This document shows, piece after piece, positions 8,737-17,932 of a stretch of 64,000 nucleotides of DNA (position 1 is its first letter; each line of letters starts with the position of its first letter). The stretch lies in contig NZ_JAGQDC010000002.1 in NCBI RefSeq assembly GCF_023282985.1, positions 278,291 through 342,290 of the forward strand, given 5' to 3'. Below the pieces are notes generated by a model. It was not told the origin of the DNA. It worked only from the letters and a program-made list of their open reading frames with translations, and did not search any database. The position numbers were made by a program, and so were the translations under genes. The stretch comes from Serratia silvae. GTDB taxonomy: Bacteria; Pseudomonadota; Gammaproteobacteria; Enterobacterales; Enterobacteriaceae.

Positions 8737-10017
8737 ATGTTATGGCGCATGCTGCAACAGTCGTGGTATCGCAATATCCGCAAAAAATCTCTGGCGGTGA
8801 TCACCATTTTTCTGGCGGCGGGCCTGGTTTCTGCCCTGCTGGCCGTGTCGATAGATATCGGCGACAAGATGGCCCGGGAGATGAAATCCTATGGCGCTAA
8901 CATCCTGATCGAACCGGCCGGGCAGGCGACCTTGCCCTCGCTGTTCGGTGAGAAAAACAACCCGCTGGCCGGTCAGGATTTTCTCGACGAGGCCGAACTA
9001 CCCAATATCAAAGACATCTTCTGGCGCAATAACATCATCGGCTTTGCCCCGTTGCTGAGCGGTGAAGTCAGCGTACAGCAACGGGTAATACCGGTGTTAG
9101 GGACCTTCTTTGAACAGAAGGTCAACGTACCGGATGAAGAGAACTATCAGACCGGCCAGAAGATTATCAGCCCGTATTGGCAGGTGACCGGTCAGTGGCC
9201 TGATGAAAGCGGCGCGGTTAATCAGGCGCTGGTTGGCCAACAGTTGGCTCAACAGAGCGGCTGGAAGATTGGCGACACCATAACTGTCAAAGGTCCAGCA
9301 GCGGCGCTGGAGGTGACGATCAGCGGCATTCTGGCTAGCGGTGGCGATGAAGAACAGCAACTGGTGCTGCCCTTGGCGCAGGCTCAGAGCTTGCAGGGGC
9401 TGAAGGGCAAAGTGCAGGCCATCCGCGTCTCCGCGCTGACGGTGCCGGAGAACGAGCTGTCACGCAAGGCCAGGGCCGATCTGGAGTCGCTGGACGCAGA
9501 AGAATACGACTTGTGGTATTGCACCGCGTATGTCTCGTCCATCGCCCATCAGTTGGAGGAGGCGATATCCGGTTCCGGCGTTCGTCCGATCTGGCAGGTG
9601 GCCGCCTCAGAAGGGATTGTGATCGAGAAGATCCAACTGTTGCTGGCGGTGGTGACGTTGGCTGCGCTGTTGGCCTCCGCCATGGGCATTGCCTCGCTGA
9701 TGACCAGCAATATTATGGAGCGCACCAAAGAGATTGGCCTGATGAAAGCGCTGGGGGCCAGACAGTGGCAGATCATGATGCTGTTCTATCTGGAGGCGGC
9801 AATGAGCGGCATTATTGGCGGCCTGTTAGGCAGCATCGCTGGCTGGGGATTGGCTAAGGGGATTGGTTTGATGCTGTTCGGCGCGCCGTTGAGCTTTGCC
9901 TGGATTGTGGTGCCTTGCGTGCTGGTGCTGTCGGTACTGATTGCGCTGGCAGGGACCTGGTTCCCGGCTCGCCGCATTGCTCATCTTTACCCGGTGGAGG
10001 TGCTGTATGGCCGTTAA
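8737..10017 (+). CDS. FtsX/MacB-type ABC permease, first subunit
   Basis: 426 residues with the MacB/FtsX plan: one N-terminal transmembrane helix (about 20-40), a large extracytoplasmic domain to about residue 290, then three C-terminal helices. The motif ERTKEIGLMKALGA before the second helix is characteristic of FtsX-type permeases. These are usually mechanotransmission transporters rather than solute importers. It overlaps the next permease gene by 11 bp, and an ATPase gene follows, so the two permeases probably form a heterodimer. Confidence 0.82.
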   Translation: MLWRMLQQSWYRNIRKKSLAVITIFLAAGLVSALLAVSIDIGDKMAREMKSYGANILIEPAGQATLPSLFGEKNNPLAGQDFLDEAELPNIKDIFWRNNIIGFAPLLSGEVSVQQRVIPVLGTFFEQKVNVPDEENYQTGQKIISPYWQVTGQWPDESGAVNQALVGQQLAQQSGWKIGDTITVKGPAAALEVTISGILASGGDEEQQLVLPLAQAQSLQGLKGKVQAIRVSALTVPENELSRKARADLESLDAEEYDLWYCTAYVSSIAHQLEEAISGSGVRPIWQVAASEGIVIEKIQLLLAVVTLAALLASAMGIASLMTSNIMERTKEIGLMKALGARQWQIMMLFYLEAAMSGIIGGLLGSIAGWGLAKGIGLMLFGAPLSFAWIVVPCVLVLSVLIALAGTWFPARRIAHLYPVEVLYGR

Positions 10018-11143
10018 TTCCTCTCAGAGCATGTTCTGGCGCTTGGTGTTCCGCGCATTGCGCTTACGGATGCAGCGGGTGGCGGTGGTGTTTGCTGCGT
10101 TGGCGGTAGGGGCGGCGATCGTCACTGCGATGTCTGCGGTGTATTTTGATATCAACGCCAAAATGAGCCAGGAGCTACGCACCTTCGGCGCCAACTTTTA
10201 TGTTGGGCCAGGGATGGGTAATTCCATGGCGGAGAAGAGTTATCAGCAGATTGTCGACAACGCCCCACCAGGGCTGGTGACGGCCAATAGCCCATATCTA
10301 TACGGCATGGCGCGTACCGAACTGGAAAAAGTGGTGGTGATGGGCGTGTGGTTTGAATCGCTCAAGCAGATCGTTCCTTACTGGCAGGTAACGGGTAACT
10401 GGATTGGCGTCAGTTTTGATGATCGCAATGTGATGATCGGCTACAAGCTGGCAAACCGCCTTGAACTCAAGGTGGGTGACTCGGTGGTGCTGGTGGAAGG
10501 GGACCAGAAGAAAAAGTTGCAGATCAAAGGCATTGTCGAAGCCGGTGACGCTACGGATAACGTGCTGATTATCAACCTGCCACTGGCCCAAAGCTGGCTG
10601 CATCAGCCGGATCTAATCAGCCACGCCTTGTTCAGCGTTAACAACGAACGCGGTCAGGTGGAGCAGTTTGCCGAGCAGTTGCAAAAAAGCTATCCCGATT
10701 TGGAGATCCGCCCGATCCGCAAGGTTTCGGCTTCTGAAGGCCAGGTTTTGGACAAGATCAAAGGGCTGATGGGGCTGGTATCGGTGGTTATTCTGGTGCT
10801 ATCAACGCTGTGCGTGAATACCACCTTGATGGCGATTGTCAGCGAGCGGTCGCGGGAGTTTGCCTTACAAAAAGCGTTAGGCGCCAAAAGCAGCGATATC
10901 GTGCGCCAGATTATGGCCGAGACTCTGATTATCGCACTGTTCGCCGTGGTAGTCGGCATTATTGCTGGCTATATCCTGGCTCAAGTTCTGGGGCATACCG
11001 TGTTCTCTGCCTCCATCGGGCTGCGGGCGCAGGTTATTCCACTGACGGTCATTCTTTCATTGCTGGTTGCCCTGATTGCAGCCGCATTGCCAACCTATCG
11101 CGCCGTGAATATTGAGCCGGCCAAAGTGTTAAAAGGAGAGTAA
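10007..11143 (+). CDS. FtsX/MacB-type ABC permease, second subunit
   Basis: 378 residues, with the same layout as its upstream neighbour: N-terminal helix, periplasmic domain, and three C-terminal helices preceded by SERSREFALQKALGA. The start is the ATG at 10007, which overlaps the upstream stop; the open frame extends further upstream, but those codons lie inside the previous gene. The paired but divergent subunits imply a heterodimeric transporter with the ATPase encoded 2 bp downstream. Confidence 0.82.
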   Translation: MAVNSSQSMFWRLVFRALRLRMQRVAVVFAALAVGAAIVTAMSAVYFDINAKMSQELRTFGANFYVGPGMGNSMAEKSYQQIVDNAPPGLVTANSPYLYGMARTELEKVVVMGVWFESLKQIVPYWQVTGNWIGVSFDDRNVMIGYKLANRLELKVGDSVVLVEGDQKKKLQIKGIVEAGDATDNVLIINLPLAQSWLHQPDLISHALFSVNNERGQVEQFAEQLQKSYPDLEIRPIRKVSASEGQVLDKIKGLMGLVSVVILVLSTLCVNTTLMAIVSERSREFALQKALGAKSSDIVRQIMAETLIIALFAVVVGIIAGYILAQVLGHTVFSASIGLRAQVIPLTVILSLLVALIAAALPTYRAVNIEPAKVLKGE

Positions 11144-11145
11144 CG

Positions 11146-11868
11146 GTGACTCAACAGCAACCGACGAACGATAAGCAACTCTCACCCTGGGTAATTGAAA
11201 CCCGTCATCTCTATAAACGCTTCGGCCAAGTGGTGGCGCTGGAAGATATTAACCTCAAGATCAAGCGTGGCGAATTTGTCGCCATCATGGGGGCTTCGGG
11301 GTCAGGCAAAACGACGTTGATGAATATCCTGACCTGCCTGGATACCGTCAGTGACGGGCAGGTTTTGTTGGACGGCGTAGACGCCGCCGGGCTGGATGAA
11401 GAAGGGCGCAGAGCCTTCCGCTCCGACAAAATTGGTTTGGTATTTCAGCAGTTCCACCTGATCCCGTTCCTGACCGCGTTAGAGAACGTGATGTTGGCCC
11501 AGCACTATCATAGCGTGGTGGATGAAGTGGCCGCTCGCAAGGTGTTGGATCAGGTTGGCTTGGGCCACCGTTTTGATCATCTGCCGAGCCAGCTTTCCGG
11601 TGGTGAACAGCAACGCGTCTGTATTGCCAGAGCGTTGGTCAATGAACCTCCGGTGATCTTTGCCGATGAGCCAACCGGTAACCTGGATGAACAAAACGAG
11701 CAGAGGGTGCTGGGTTTGTTAACCGAGTTGCACAAGCTGGGGCGTACCATTGTGATGGTCACCCACAATCCGGAACTGGGCAAGTTTGCTGACCGCATCG
11801 TGCGCCTACAGCACGGCAAGTATCAGGGCGAAGAGCTTAAAGATCATGAGGTGGAGCATGTTAGCTAA
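11146..11868 (+). CDS. ABC ATPase partner of the FtsX-type permeases
   Basis: 240 residues of the LolD/MacB-type ATPase family. The Walker A is GASGSGKT at 49-56, the signature is LSGGEQQRV near 148, and the Walker B with its downstream loop is FADEPTGNLDE. The start codon is GTG, preceded by AAAGGAG at good distance. It overlaps the following lipoprotein gene by 11 bp. With the two permeases it should form a complete transporter whose cargo is unknown but which travels with iron uptake genes. Confidence 0.88.
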   Translation: MTQQQPTNDKQLSPWVIETRHLYKRFGQVVALEDINLKIKRGEFVAIMGASGSGKTTLMNILTCLDTVSDGQVLLDGVDAAGLDEEGRRAFRSDKIGLVFQQFHLIPFLTALENVMLAQHYHSVVDEVAARKVLDQVGLGHRFDHLPSQLSGGEQQRVCIARALVNEPPVIFADEPTGNLDEQNEQRVLGLLTELHKLGRTIVMVTHNPELGKFADRIVRLQHGKYQGEELKDHEVEHVS

Positions 11869-12415
11869 TGCCAAAAAGATTGGCGGTATCCTGTTAATCG
11901 CAGCCGCGTTATTGCTTAACGGCTGTAAAGAAGAGAAGGCCGAGATCGGTGCAGCGGCCCCTGCGCTGGCGGCCTATGATTTGCAGGGCAACCAGGTTGC
12001 GCTGAGCCAGTGGCAAGGTAAACATGTATTCCTGAATTTCTGGGCCTCGAGCTGTGGTGGCTGCCTGGCCGAAATGCCGGCGCTGGAGAAGCTGAGTAAA
12101 GAGTTTGGCGACAGCATCGTGGTGGTAGGTATCAACACGGATAAGGATGAGATGAATATCCAGGCGCTGTTGGATGAACGCCAGGTATCGTTTCCCAACG
12201 TGCGCGACCAACTGGCGATCACTCAGGAGCGTTATCAGGTGATCGGCACGCCAACTGCGTACCTGATCGACCCGCAGGGCAAGCTGATTGGCCAGTATGT
12301 GGGCATGCTGAAAGAACCTGAACTGAAGGCGGTATTCGAACAGTCCCGGCAGAAAGGGGAGCCGCCAACCCGTTTCGGCAATGGTCAGGTATTAAACCGT
12401 AGAGTAATTAACTGA
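11858..12415 (+). CDS. TlpA-like thioredoxin-fold lipoprotein
   Basis: About 185 residues from ATG 11858 (AGGTGGAG just upstream). The lipobox LLNGC puts the lipid-anchored cysteine at residue 23. The thioredoxin active site reads WASSCGGCLAEMP, a CGGC variant of the usual TlpA/ResA WCxxC. The cis-proline loop GTPTAYLID is present. It probably acts as a membrane-tethered thiol reductant or oxidant in the periplasm, perhaps keeping the cysteines of the DUF2318 protein or the haem cysteines of the next gene reduced. It shares TGATG with the cytochrome gene. Confidence 0.83.
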   Translation: MLANAKKIGGILLIAAALLLNGCKEEKAEIGAAAPALAAYDLQGNQVALSQWQGKHVFLNFWASSCGGCLAEMPALEKLSKEFGDSIVVVGINTDKDEMNIQALLDERQVSFPNVRDQLAITQERYQVIGTPTAYLIDPQGKLIGQYVGMLKEPELKAVFEQSRQKGEPPTRFGNGQVLNRRVIN

Positions 12416-12714
12416 TGAACAAGCAACACGTAGCACTATTAATGACGCTATTGCTAGGCAGCGGCCCGGCATTGGCCCAGACCCCTGATGTGATCTATAA
12501 AAATAGCTGCGCCTCCTGCCATGGCCGCTATGGTGAAAAAAATGCGTTAGGTAAAGCCCGTCCGCTGAAAGATTTAACTCAGCAAGAAATCGCAGAAGGT
12601 CTGCTGGCTCGCAAGGCAGGTGAAATCGTGGGGGCAGGCAATAAGGCCAAAGCGCGTTTAAGCGATGAGGATATTACTGCGCTGTCGGCATATGTGGTGA
12701 CGCTGCAGAAGTGA
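12415..12714 (+). CDS. Small periplasmic cytochrome c
   Basis: 99 residues: a signal peptide (cleavage near LAQ, residue 22), a single haem site CASCH (C32, C35, H36) and a distal methionine not obvious by eye. It is a class I monohaem c-type cytochrome. It is the last gene of the iron cluster, its ATG overlapping the TlpA stop. A cytochrome here suggests that periplasmic electron transfer is part of the Fet-Flp pathway, for example iron reduction before FetM transport; this is inference. Confidence 0.82.
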   Translation: MNKQHVALLMTLLLGSGPALAQTPDVIYKNSCASCHGRYGEKNALGKARPLKDLTQQEIAEGLLARKAGEIVGAGNKAKARLSDEDITALSAYVVTLQK

Positions 12715-12772
12715 GGGGCCGGGGGCAGTATATTGCCCGCCAGGCAATTGGCTCCTATTCGACGGCAAAACA

Positions 12773-13552
12773 TCAGAGCGTGAAGTGATCGCGAAACTGC
12801 GCCAGTGCTTCGCTACTGTCCCCAGAGGCCCAGCCTTCAAGTGCCACCACACCTTGGTAGTTAATCTCCTGTAATGTTCTGGCAATGGCGCGATAGTTGA
12901 TTTCCCCGGTGCCTGGCTGCATACGGCCAGGCACATCCGCAACCTGGATCTCACCAATCTGTGTGCCACAGCGGCGGATCAGTTCAATCAGGTTACCCTC
13001 ACCAATTTGTGCGTGGTAGAGGTCGAGGTTCATCTTAAGCGCTGGGCTGCTGACCGTTTCCACCAGCGCCAGTGTGTCAGCTGCGCGGGCAAAAGGCGTA
13101 CCGGGATGATCAACCGTAAGGTTCAAGTTCTCTAGAGTGAAGATACGCCCAGCCCGCTCGCCGAGTTGTGCTAAACGACGCAGCGTATTGGCAGCCTTCA
13201 GCCACATGTTACCCGTCACCCTCTCAACCGGTTTCACCGGTAAGCCCTGTGGATCCAGGCCGGTACCGTGCAGGTTCAGGCAGGGGCAGTTCAGCCGTTC
13301 GGCTATCGTCAGCGAAGCTTCAGCGCTCTGCAACAGCTGCGCGATCTCGTTATCATCCGTTAAGTTGCCGCTGAGATAACCCGTCATTGAGGTGAATTTG
13401 GCCCCCGTTGCGACCAGGGCGTCGATATCTTTGTTGGCCCAGTTCCAGAGCTCAACACCAAAGCCCAGCGCATGGATGCGTTCTACACGTTCGATAAAGG
13501 GTAAATCCAGAAACACCATTTCTGCACAAACCGAGAGTTGATAGCTGGCCAC
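12773..13552 (-). CDS. Hydroxypyruvate-isomerase-like TIM-barrel protein
   Basis: 259 residues of the xylose-isomerase-like TIM barrel superfamily (Hyi/OtnI group). Features include VELWNW near the N-terminus, ENLN at the end of a central strand, MNLDLYHAQIGEGN, and the late VALEGWA strand. These supply the acidic and histidine metal ligands typical of the family. The probable activity is isomerisation of a small hydroxyacid or sugar, but the substrate cannot be read from sequence. It is divergent from the membrane dehydrogenase cluster, which suggests a shared carbohydrate pathway. Confidence 0.75.
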   Translation of the reverse strand: MASYQLSVCAEMVFLDLPFIERVERIHALGFGVELWNWANKDIDALVATGAKFTSMTGYLSGNLTDDNEIAQLLQSAEASLTIAERLNCPCLNLHGTGLDPQGLPVKPVERVTGNMWLKAANTLRRLAQLGERAGRIFTLENLNLTVDHPGTPFARAADTLALVETVSSPALKMNLDLYHAQIGEGNLIELIRRCGTQIGEIQVADVPGRMQPGTGEINYRAIARTLQEINYQGVVALEGWASGDSSEALAQFRDHFTL

Positions 13553-13736
13553 TAGCGGTCTCCTAATTTAAGGGGGGTTATTTACAATTGGTCATCAATA
13601 TACATGCTTAAGTTATTTTTTAATGTCAAAAAAAGATAATTTCAACCTGGTCACAAATTTAGGAGAAAATTAATCTGTTTACATTGTAGAGTTATTGGAG
13701 GACATTCGCTGTACTTATTTAATTAGGCCGTAATTT

Positions 13737-14255
13737 ATGTATTCGAGAAGGCGTTTTCTAACAGCAGGCACTGCCCTGATGGGCTTTGCCGTATTCAAAC
13801 CTTCCTTGTCCTGGGGGAGAATACCGAGTGAAAGCAGCGACGCTGCCATTTTTATTAAGCTTTCAGTGCTATTAACCAACGGGAAAAAAATGAGTCCGGT
13901 AATAGCACTACGTGCCTTGAATTGTTTGCAGGAAGAGGATCCTTACTTTTTAGAGAAAATGCAGTTGTTAGCCAATGCATTGAGAACGGAAAATATTCTC
14001 TCGGCCGATGAACTTAATCACCATTTGATTATGACTGGCGCCACAGGCGACACCGCCAAAAAAATCATTTCCGCCTGGTATCTTGGCTATACAGGAACAC
14101 CCGTATCGCTACGGGCGTCAGATAACACGCGTTTTGTCAGTTACACCGATGCCTTTGCCTATGCTCCCACTTTGGATGCGACAGTGATCCCCACTTATTC
14201 CCGTGGCAAGACAAACTACTGGGCACTGCCCCCGATAACCCTAAACAGCGATTAA
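13737..14255 (+). CDS. Tat-exported small subunit of a membrane sugar dehydrogenase
   Basis: 172 residues beginning with a twin-arginine signal (SRRRFL, residues 3-8, then a hydrophobic stretch). The mature part resembles the FAD-sorbitol-dehydrogenase small-subunit family: an AWYLGYTG segment, a tyrosine-containing region and the ending IPTYSRGKTNYWALPP. Such subunits carry the folded flavoprotein across the membrane and stabilise it. The flavoprotein and cytochrome genes follow at 27 bp and 2 bp. The ribosome binding site is weak. Confidence 0.8.
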   Translation: MYSRRRFLTAGTALMGFAVFKPSLSWGRIPSESSDAAIFIKLSVLLTNGKKMSPVIALRALNCLQEEDPYFLEKMQLLANALRTENILSADELNHHLIMTGATGDTAKKIISAWYLGYTGTPVSLRASDNTRFVSYTDAFAYAPTLDATVIPTYSRGKTNYWALPPITLNSD

Positions 14256-14281
14256 TTCCCGTTGAAAATGAGAGTACTATC

Positions 14282-15871
14282 ATGAGTAAACACTATGATG
14301 CCGATGTGATTGTCATTGGTTCTGGCGCGTTGGGTAGTAATGCGGCAACCTTGCTGGCCCGCAGTGGTAAATCGGTTATTATTCTTGAGGCGGGCGAGCA
14401 CATTCCGCGCTGGAAAATCGTCGAAAACTTCAGAAACTCGTCGAAAAAATCTAATTATAACTCCCCCTATCCCAACGAGCCTTGGGCCCATCACTCCTAT
14501 GATGAACAATATATAGAGAATACCGGTTCCTTTGATTTCCGGCCCGGCATGCTGAAACTGGTGGGGGGGACAACGTGGCATTGGGCGGCCGCCTGCTGGC
14601 GCTATCTACCTAGTGATATGAAGCTAAAAACGTTGTATGGCGTGGGGCGCGATTGGCCGCTGGAATACCACGAGTTGGAGCCGTTCTACTGCCAGGCTGA
14701 AATAGCTTTGGGGGTTTGCGGTAGCGATACCGACGATCAGAGTGGGCAGGGCGGCAGTGTTTTCCCACCACGTTCGCAGCCGTATCCGATGTTGCCTGAA
14801 GGCGAAACTTATCTATTCCAACGGCTGAAAAGTCGCATGGCCCCGGCAGGCTATCATTTTATCCATGAACCCAATGGGCGTGCTACTCGCCCGTATGATG
14901 GTCGCCCCGCCTGCAGCGGTAATAATAACTGTATGCCGGTATGCCCGATTGGTGCTATGTACAGCGGTGATCAACATGCCCAGCATGCGCAAAATGCCGG
15001 GGCACGTTTATTCACGGATTCAACCGTGTGGAAACTGGAAAAAGGCGTTGATGACAAAATTGTTGCCGCCCATGTTCGCAGTTCCAAAGGCGTTGATACG
15101 CGCTTAACGGCAAAATATTTCATCGTTGCTGCCCACGGTCTGGAAACTCCCAAGTTATTGTTAATTTCTGGCATAGCCAACAGTTCCGACCAGGTAGGTC
15201 GTAATTTAATGGATCACACCGGCATGGGCCTGCAGTTTCTGGCCGATGAACCTCTTTGGCCGGGGCGAGGCGCCGTACAGCAAGGGGGAATATTCAACTC
15301 TCGCGACGGCGATTTTCGTAAAACAAGAGCGGCAATCAAGCACGCGATTGCTAACAATGTTCCCAATATGGCCGTAGCACAGCGCCTGATAGCTCAAGGT
15401 GTCATAGGTAGCGAACTGGACAAACAGATCCGCCATCAGGCGGCACGCTGGGTCGATATCTCCACGGTGTTTGAAACTCTCCCTCAGGCAAGCAACACCG
15501 TACGCCCAAGTACCACACGCAAAGATGCATTGGGCATTCCGATGCTGACGGTGAATTACGAAGTCGATGACTATGTCAAAGCGGCAAAACCCGTGGTGGA
15601 GGCGGATTACAAAAGATTCGTCGCTCTGATGGGGGGCACCATCATTAATGACAATACTGGCTGGCAAAACCGTGACCATTTAATGGGGACGGTCATCATG
15701 GGCGATAACCCAAAAGATTCGGTGGTAAACCACGAGTGCCGGTGCTGGGATCATAGCAACCTGTTTCTTGCGACGACTGGGGTGATCCCCGCTTCGGGAG
15801 TCGTCAATCCCACGTTGACGGGCGTAGCTCTGAGTATTCGCGCGGCTGAAATCATCGAGCGTGAGATTTGA
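14282..15871 (+). CDS. FAD-dependent GMC-type dehydrogenase, catalytic subunit
   Basis: 529 residues of the GMC oxidoreductase family, gluconate/sorbitol dehydrogenase branch. The FAD-binding GSGALGS is at 13-19, followed by EAGEHIPRWK. GGTTWHWA and the cysteine-rich CSGNNNCMPVCPIGAMYSG segment are typical of membrane dehydrogenases that pass electrons to a cytochrome. The C-terminal MGDNPKDSVVN and the late TGVIPASGVVNP supply the catalytic region. It has no signal peptide of its own, so export probably rides on the Tat signal of the small subunit. The substrate (gluconate, 2-ketogluconate, sorbitol or other) cannot be fixed. Confidence 0.85.
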   Translation: MSKHYDADVIVIGSGALGSNAATLLARSGKSVIILEAGEHIPRWKIVENFRNSSKKSNYNSPYPNEPWAHHSYDEQYIENTGSFDFRPGMLKLVGGTTWHWAAACWRYLPSDMKLKTLYGVGRDWPLEYHELEPFYCQAEIALGVCGSDTDDQSGQGGSVFPPRSQPYPMLPEGETYLFQRLKSRMAPAGYHFIHEPNGRATRPYDGRPACSGNNNCMPVCPIGAMYSGDQHAQHAQNAGARLFTDSTVWKLEKGVDDKIVAAHVRSSKGVDTRLTAKYFIVAAHGLETPKLLLISGIANSSDQVGRNLMDHTGMGLQFLADEPLWPGRGAVQQGGIFNSRDGDFRKTRAAIKHAIANNVPNMAVAQRLIAQGVIGSELDKQIRHQAARWVDISTVFETLPQASNTVRPSTTRKDALGIPMLTVNYEVDDYVKAAKPVVEADYKRFVALMGGTIINDNTGWQNRDHLMGTVIMGDNPKDSVVNHECRCWDHSNLFLATTGVIPASGVVNPTLTGVALSIRAAEIIEREI

Positions 15872-15873
15872 AT

Positions 15874-17280
15874 ATGAAAATACCCTTCAGGTTGCTCGCT
15901 GTAACCGTGTTGTTTATTGGGTTTAGCCACTCTTTAGCTGTATATGCCACCGATAAGGCGTTGGTTGAGCGTGGGAGATATATTGCGATTGCCGCTGATT
16001 GCGGTGCCTGCCATCGCCAGGCTCTCGATAATGGCGTTCCCTTTGCTGGGGGATACGCGATTGAGTCACCGATGGGGCGTATCATCGCCAGTAATATTAC
16101 CCCCTCGAAACAGTACGGTATCGGTAATTATAGCGAACAGCAGTTTGCGCATGCTGTGCGTGAGGGGGGCGCCGCTGATGGCAAGAATCTCTACCCGGCT
16201 ATGCCATACACCTCATACCGTGATATGACTACGGCGGATGTACAGGCGCTTTATGTCTACTTTATGCAGGGTGTTGAACCCGCAGAAATTCCCCCTTCAG
16301 CACGTACCGATCTGAGTTTCCCGTTTAATATCCGGCAGATGATGTGGGGCTGGAATCTGTTGTATCTCAGCGGCGCTTCCGTGGATAAGGCAGTGGCGCT
16401 TCCTGGTTCATTGGAGCGTGGTAAGTATTTGGTTGAGGTGTTGGCGCATTGCAGCGCCTGCCATACCCCACGCAATATCATGATGGCAGAGCAGCGCAGT
16501 CTTAACCTTGCCGGTAGCCCGCTTGGTGGGTGGTACGCCCCTAATATTACCCCTGATAAGAGCGGCATTGGCGATTGGAGCCAGCAGGATCTGGTCACCT
16601 ATTTGAAAACTGGTCATCTGGCTGGTAAGGCACAGGCGGCAGGTGCGATGGCGGAAGCCGTTGAAAACAGCTTCAGCTTGATGACGAATGAGGATTTAAA
16701 TGCGATGGCTGCCTGGGTTAAGCAGGTGCCAGCCATTCCTACGGCGGTAGCCAACATTGGGCTTCAATCGCCACGGGGTGGGGTTGATATCAATAGCGTT
16801 CTCACCGGGCAGGGAACCCTGACAGACAGCTCAACAACGGACGGGGCTAAACTTTATGAAAATGCGTGCGCTAGTTGCCATGGCCATGACGGTCAGGGAA
16901 CCGACGATAGCTTTTATCCCGCATTAACTCGCAACCGTGCGGTTTCCGCATTCGGTCCGCAGAATTTGGTGATGGTCATCGTGGAAGGTATCCAACGTAA
17001 AACCAGTCATACCGATATCAGCATGCCCGCGTTTGCTGAACAGTTAAACAACGCGCAAATTGCCTCAGTCAGTAACTATGTCCGCAGTCGTTTTGCCGGT
17101 ATTGACGACAAAGTGACTGCGCAGGATGTACAGACCCTTCGTGATGGTGGGGAGCCTCCGTTTATAATGCGATACATAAACTGGCTAATGACCGTAGGGA
17201 TATTGGTGATGGTATGTGTGTTGGGCGGCTTTTGGTATTGGCGAAAAATAAGGCGTTCAGGCAGACAGCAAATTCGCTGA
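15874..17280 (+). CDS. Triheme cytochrome c subunit of the dehydrogenase
   Basis: About 468 residues: a signal peptide ending near VYA, three c-type haem sites CGACH (C43), CSACH (C193) and CASCH (C332), and a C-terminal membrane helix at about 435-458 followed by a basic tail. This is the plan of the cytochrome subunits of alcohol, gluconate and sorbitol dehydrogenases, which pass electrons to ubiquinone at the outer face of the inner membrane. The ATG at 15874 is chosen over an in-frame TTG overlapping the previous stop. Confidence 0.88.
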   Translation: MKIPFRLLAVTVLFIGFSHSLAVYATDKALVERGRYIAIAADCGACHRQALDNGVPFAGGYAIESPMGRIIASNITPSKQYGIGNYSEQQFAHAVREGGAADGKNLYPAMPYTSYRDMTTADVQALYVYFMQGVEPAEIPPSARTDLSFPFNIRQMMWGWNLLYLSGASVDKAVALPGSLERGKYLVEVLAHCSACHTPRNIMMAEQRSLNLAGSPLGGWYAPNITPDKSGIGDWSQQDLVTYLKTGHLAGKAQAAGAMAEAVENSFSLMTNEDLNAMAAWVKQVPAIPTAVANIGLQSPRGGVDINSVLTGQGTLTDSSTTDGAKLYENACASCHGHDGQGTDDSFYPALTRNRAVSAFGPQNLVMVIVEGIQRKTSHTDISMPAFAEQLNNAQIASVSNYVRSRFAGIDDKVTAQDVQTLRDGGEPPFIMRYINWLMTVGILVMVCVLGGFWYWRKIRRSGRQQIR

Positions 17281-17292
17281 CTCTATCAGTGT

Positions 17293-17318
17293 CCCCTCCT
17301 TCCAAAAGGAAGGAGGGG
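17293..17318. terminator. Hairpin between the dehydrogenase operon and ydhR
   Basis: CCCCTCCTTCC (17293-17303) pairs perfectly with GGAAGGAGGGG (17308-17318) around an AAAA loop. It lies 12 bp after the triheme cytochrome stop and between convergent genes. There is no T-run on either side, so termination may be inefficient. Confidence 0.6.
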
Positions 17319-17336
17319 AACGGATGTAGCGCAAAG

Positions 17337-17645
17337 TTAATCACAGCGCCCATGGTTGACTTTGGTCAGGGGAAGGTTGATGTCGAATATTTTCAGATGG
17401 ATATTTTTAGCCCCCATCGCTTCAGCCCTTTTGACATGGTGTTCGGCATATTTTTCGGCAAACGCTCGGCTTTCGAAAAAGTATATCCCGCCCGCCTCGC
17501 CGGTCTGCTCATTCTCAGTCCATATCTTGGAGATGAAACCCGGCTCTTGATTGATGCTTTCGGCCAGCGAGAGCGCATTTTTGGACAGGGTTGCGCCAAG
17601 CTGGTCGGCAGGGAAACTAAAATCAATCTGTAAAATGACACTCAT
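17337..17645 (-). CDS. ydhR: YdhR-type small monooxygenase-fold protein
   Basis: 102 residues, ferredoxin-like fold of the YdhR family (E. coli YdhR is 101). It begins MSVILQIDFSFPADQLG, and the segment FISKIWTENEQTGEAGGIYFFE is typical. The open frame extends to 17819, but the start at 17645 fits the family length and is preceded on its strand by AAAGGAAC. YdhR proteins are dimeric and related to antibiotic-biosynthesis monooxygenases, though no substrate is established. Confidence 0.85.
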   Translation of the reverse strand: MSVILQIDFSFPADQLGATLSKNALSLAESINQEPGFISKIWTENEQTGEAGGIYFFESRAFAEKYAEHHVKRAEAMGAKNIHLKIFDINLPLTKVNHGRCD

Positions 17646-17688
17646 GTCGTGTTCCTTTTCGTGACGGGTGGTTTTAGAGGAAACAGGG

Positions 17689-17829
17689 TTATTCCGTAGT
17701 ACTTTCTGCAATGGGGGGGAACTGAGCATTGAGACGGTTAAGCAATGTCTCGGAGTCCACGTAACCTGTAGAGAGCAGGGGTATCTCCCCATGGCACTCC
17801 CATTTGTTGGTAAAAACATAATTGAACCG
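17689..17829 (-). pseudogene. Possible decayed coding fragment upstream of ydhR
   Basis: A minus-strand frame about 45 codons long reads like a protein C-terminus, including NKWECHGEIPLLSTGYVDSE and ending just before ydhR. An in-frame stop lies immediately upstream and no ATG, GTG or TTG start is visible, so it may be a remnant or chance. An overlapping plus-strand ORF (17668-17949) has no family resemblance and runs into the tRNA terminator. I do not recognise either. Confidence 0.2.
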
Positions 17830-17932
17830 GCATTACCAACATTTTTACCAGCAAAAGGGTATGGCTTCGAGTGGTTTTTAGTGAACGAGGGTGAACTTGA
17901 AGAAGAGGGTAACCATATAATAGAAATGCAGA

